Shown: positions 62,745 to 64,000 of the stretch, one piece after another
Layout: every line of letters begins with the position of its first letter
Numbering within the stretch: the first letter of the stretch is position 1
Assembly: GCA_021442155.1 (NCBI GenBank)
Contig: CM038225.1
Span: forward strand, 78,752,925-78,816,924
From: Cymbidium sinense
Taxonomy: Eukaryota > Streptophyta > Magnoliopsida > Asparagales > Orchidaceae
Reading direction: 5' to 3'
DNA: 64,000 nt
Program-made: the position numbers and the translations under genes
Notes under the pieces: generated by a model
What the model was told of the DNA's origin: nothing
Database searches by the model: none
The model's input: the letters and a program-made list of their open reading frames with translations, nothing else

Positions 62745-64000
62745 TTGGCCAAGCTCACCAAAGAGTTGGCTTGCCCAGAAGATGAGTCCATTCCAATAAG
62801 GGTCCAAAATAAGCAAGTCTTATCCCTTATTGATGCAAAACTCATCGAGAGACTCTGTCTTGAAGGGGAGGTTGTCATTACCAAAAAGGATGATGAATCA
62901 AATTGGAGGCAATCATTCATGGATTACCTAAACACAAGAAAACTACCTCAAGAGAAGTCATTAACCCAACAGGTGCAACAAAGAGTTCTCTCCTATGTTC
63001 TCGTGGATGGCACCCTATGCCAGCGGTCATTCGATCATATGTAGTTATGTTGTTTAGCCAAACATGAAGCTCATAGGATCATGACTGAGGTACACTCAAG
63101 TTTATGCAGAGCTCACTAGTCCGGTCCAAAGATGAAAGGCAAGATCAAAAAATTAGGGTACTACTAGCCGATGATTATAGACTGCATGGATAGAGCAAGG
63201 AGGTGCCACCAATGTCAAGTGCAAGGTGTGGTCCTGCATCAACCACCCAACATTCTACATCCTACACTAGCCTCATGGCCATTTGAGTGTTGGGGCACTA
63301 ACATAGTGGGTCTGATCGATCCATCTTCTTCCAAGTGGACGGAGGTAATCCCACTTAGAGAGGTCACAGCTCAGCATGTGCTCCATTTTTTCAGAAACCA
63401 TATCGTATATAGGTTCGGGGTGCCTCGATGTATTATATTCGATAATGGTACTGCATTTAAGAGCACCAAAATCAATAACTTTGCCCGAGACACAACATAG
63501 ATTGGAGATATTCCACCATCTACAGAGGGCAAGCTCTAGCAAAAGCATCCAACAAAACTCTCATCCAGACATTAAAGAGGACACTCGACGATAACAAGTA
63601 ACAATGACATGAGTAGTTAGTTGAATCCTTATAAGCCTACTGTACCATATACTGAACTCCAACCCAATCTACCCCATTCTTCTTTGTGTATGAGTCCGAA
63701 GCCATTCTACCATAAGAAGTCCAACTCTCATCACTAAGGATAGTTGTGGGTAGCAAGATTACTACAGAGCAGAACACCAAGCTACAGTTAAAAGAGCTCG
63801 AAGGTTTGGAGGAGAGATGCCCCCGGGCTTGCCAGAACCTCGAGTTGTATAAAACCAAAATAATTCAAGCTCACAATAAGTTGGTCCATCCTAGAGCTTT
63901 TCAAGTAGGAGAGCTTGTTTCCGTTCTAAGGAGACCAATTGTTGCCCGTCAAAGGATGGGAGTTAAGTTTGAACACACTTGGGAAGGCTCTTTTTCCATA
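62745..64000 (+). pseudogene. integrase remnant of copy 2, cut by window end
   Basis: Integrase would join element DNA to the host chromosome. The zinc-binding part is visible (VHSSLCRAH near 63093-63119, Cys-x2-Cys at 63204-63215). The core reads WPFECWGTNIVG, with the first catalytic Asp changed to Asn at 63300-63302. About 15 codons between SSSK and KW are deleted at 63333. The second Asp is present (IIFDNGTAF, 63441-63443). About 34 codons on, the catalytic Glu position is Lys (AKASNKTL, 63542-63544). After several stops the C-terminal region is readable almost to the window edge: TTEQNTKLQLKELEGLEERC, YKTKIIQAHNKLVHPRAFQV, GELVSVLRRPIVARQ, TWEGSFSI. Confidence 0.85.

Larger units (their letters stand above)
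53171..64000 (+). mobile_element. LTR-1 family body, copy 2, running off the window
   Basis: The most complete element body in the window. It holds a primer-binding site (53179), a long leader with a 60-bp repeat array, gag (from about 55400), protease, RT, RNase H, a second RNase H and integrase up to the window end. Domain order and the second RNase H between RNase H and integrase are hallmarks of the Tat lineage. Many stops and frameshifts, loss of catalytic residues and deletions show that it is dead. The 3' LTR should lie beyond 64000. Confidence 0.85.

Overview
This is nuclear DNA from a large plant genome, AT-rich and built almost entirely of old, nested LTR retrotransposons of the Ty3/gypsy Tat (Ogre-like) lineage. 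Three things support that placement. The leaders after the LTRs carry near-identical primer-binding sites (TGGCGACTCCGCTGGGGA-like, matching the 3' end of plant tRNA-Arg as I remember it). The pol remnants read protease, RT with YVDD, RNase H, a second (archaeal-type) RNase H and integrase, in that order. The LTRs are very long (4-7.5 kb). I see no intact host gene, no rRNA and no functional tRNA, and I cannot name the species.

Layout: 1-3787 is a minus-strand LTR of a family I call LTR-0, cut by the window start. 3788-4598 is unassigned flank. 4599-8252 is the 5' part of an LTR of a second family, LTR-1. 8253-12563 is a plus-strand LTR-0, followed by a primer-binding site and a degenerate gag-pro-RT body (copy 0, to 18921) that ends abruptly inside RT. 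18922-21674 is a middle piece of LTR-1. 21675-28140 is a gag-pro-RT body (copy 1), then repeat-rich 3' DNA to 29180. 29181-53170 is a complete LTR-1 split by a nested 16.5-kb element C (32277-48790). 53171-64000 is a second body of the LTR-1 family (copy 2): primer-binding site, a 60-bp hairpin-forming repeat array, gag, protease, RT, two RNase H domains and integrase, running off the window end.

Copies 1 and 2 flank one shared LTR-1, giving an LTR/body/LTR/body arrangement. They share at least three premature stop codons. Element C has two LTRs and a primer-binding site, but its 7-kb interior is almost non-coding. It keeps only a short relic of the region before RT, which suggests a non-autonomous or deeply decayed member of the same lineage. 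No coding region in the window is intact: inactivating changes are stops, frameshifts, internal deletions and many G-to-A type changes at catalytic or metal-binding residues.

I found no convincing new gene system. The most interesting non-coding signals are the 60-bp palindromic leader array (53610-55270), the dense TTGACC/GGTCAA (W-box-like) clusters in LTR-1, and tandem arrays upstream of 3' LTRs that share position but not sequence.
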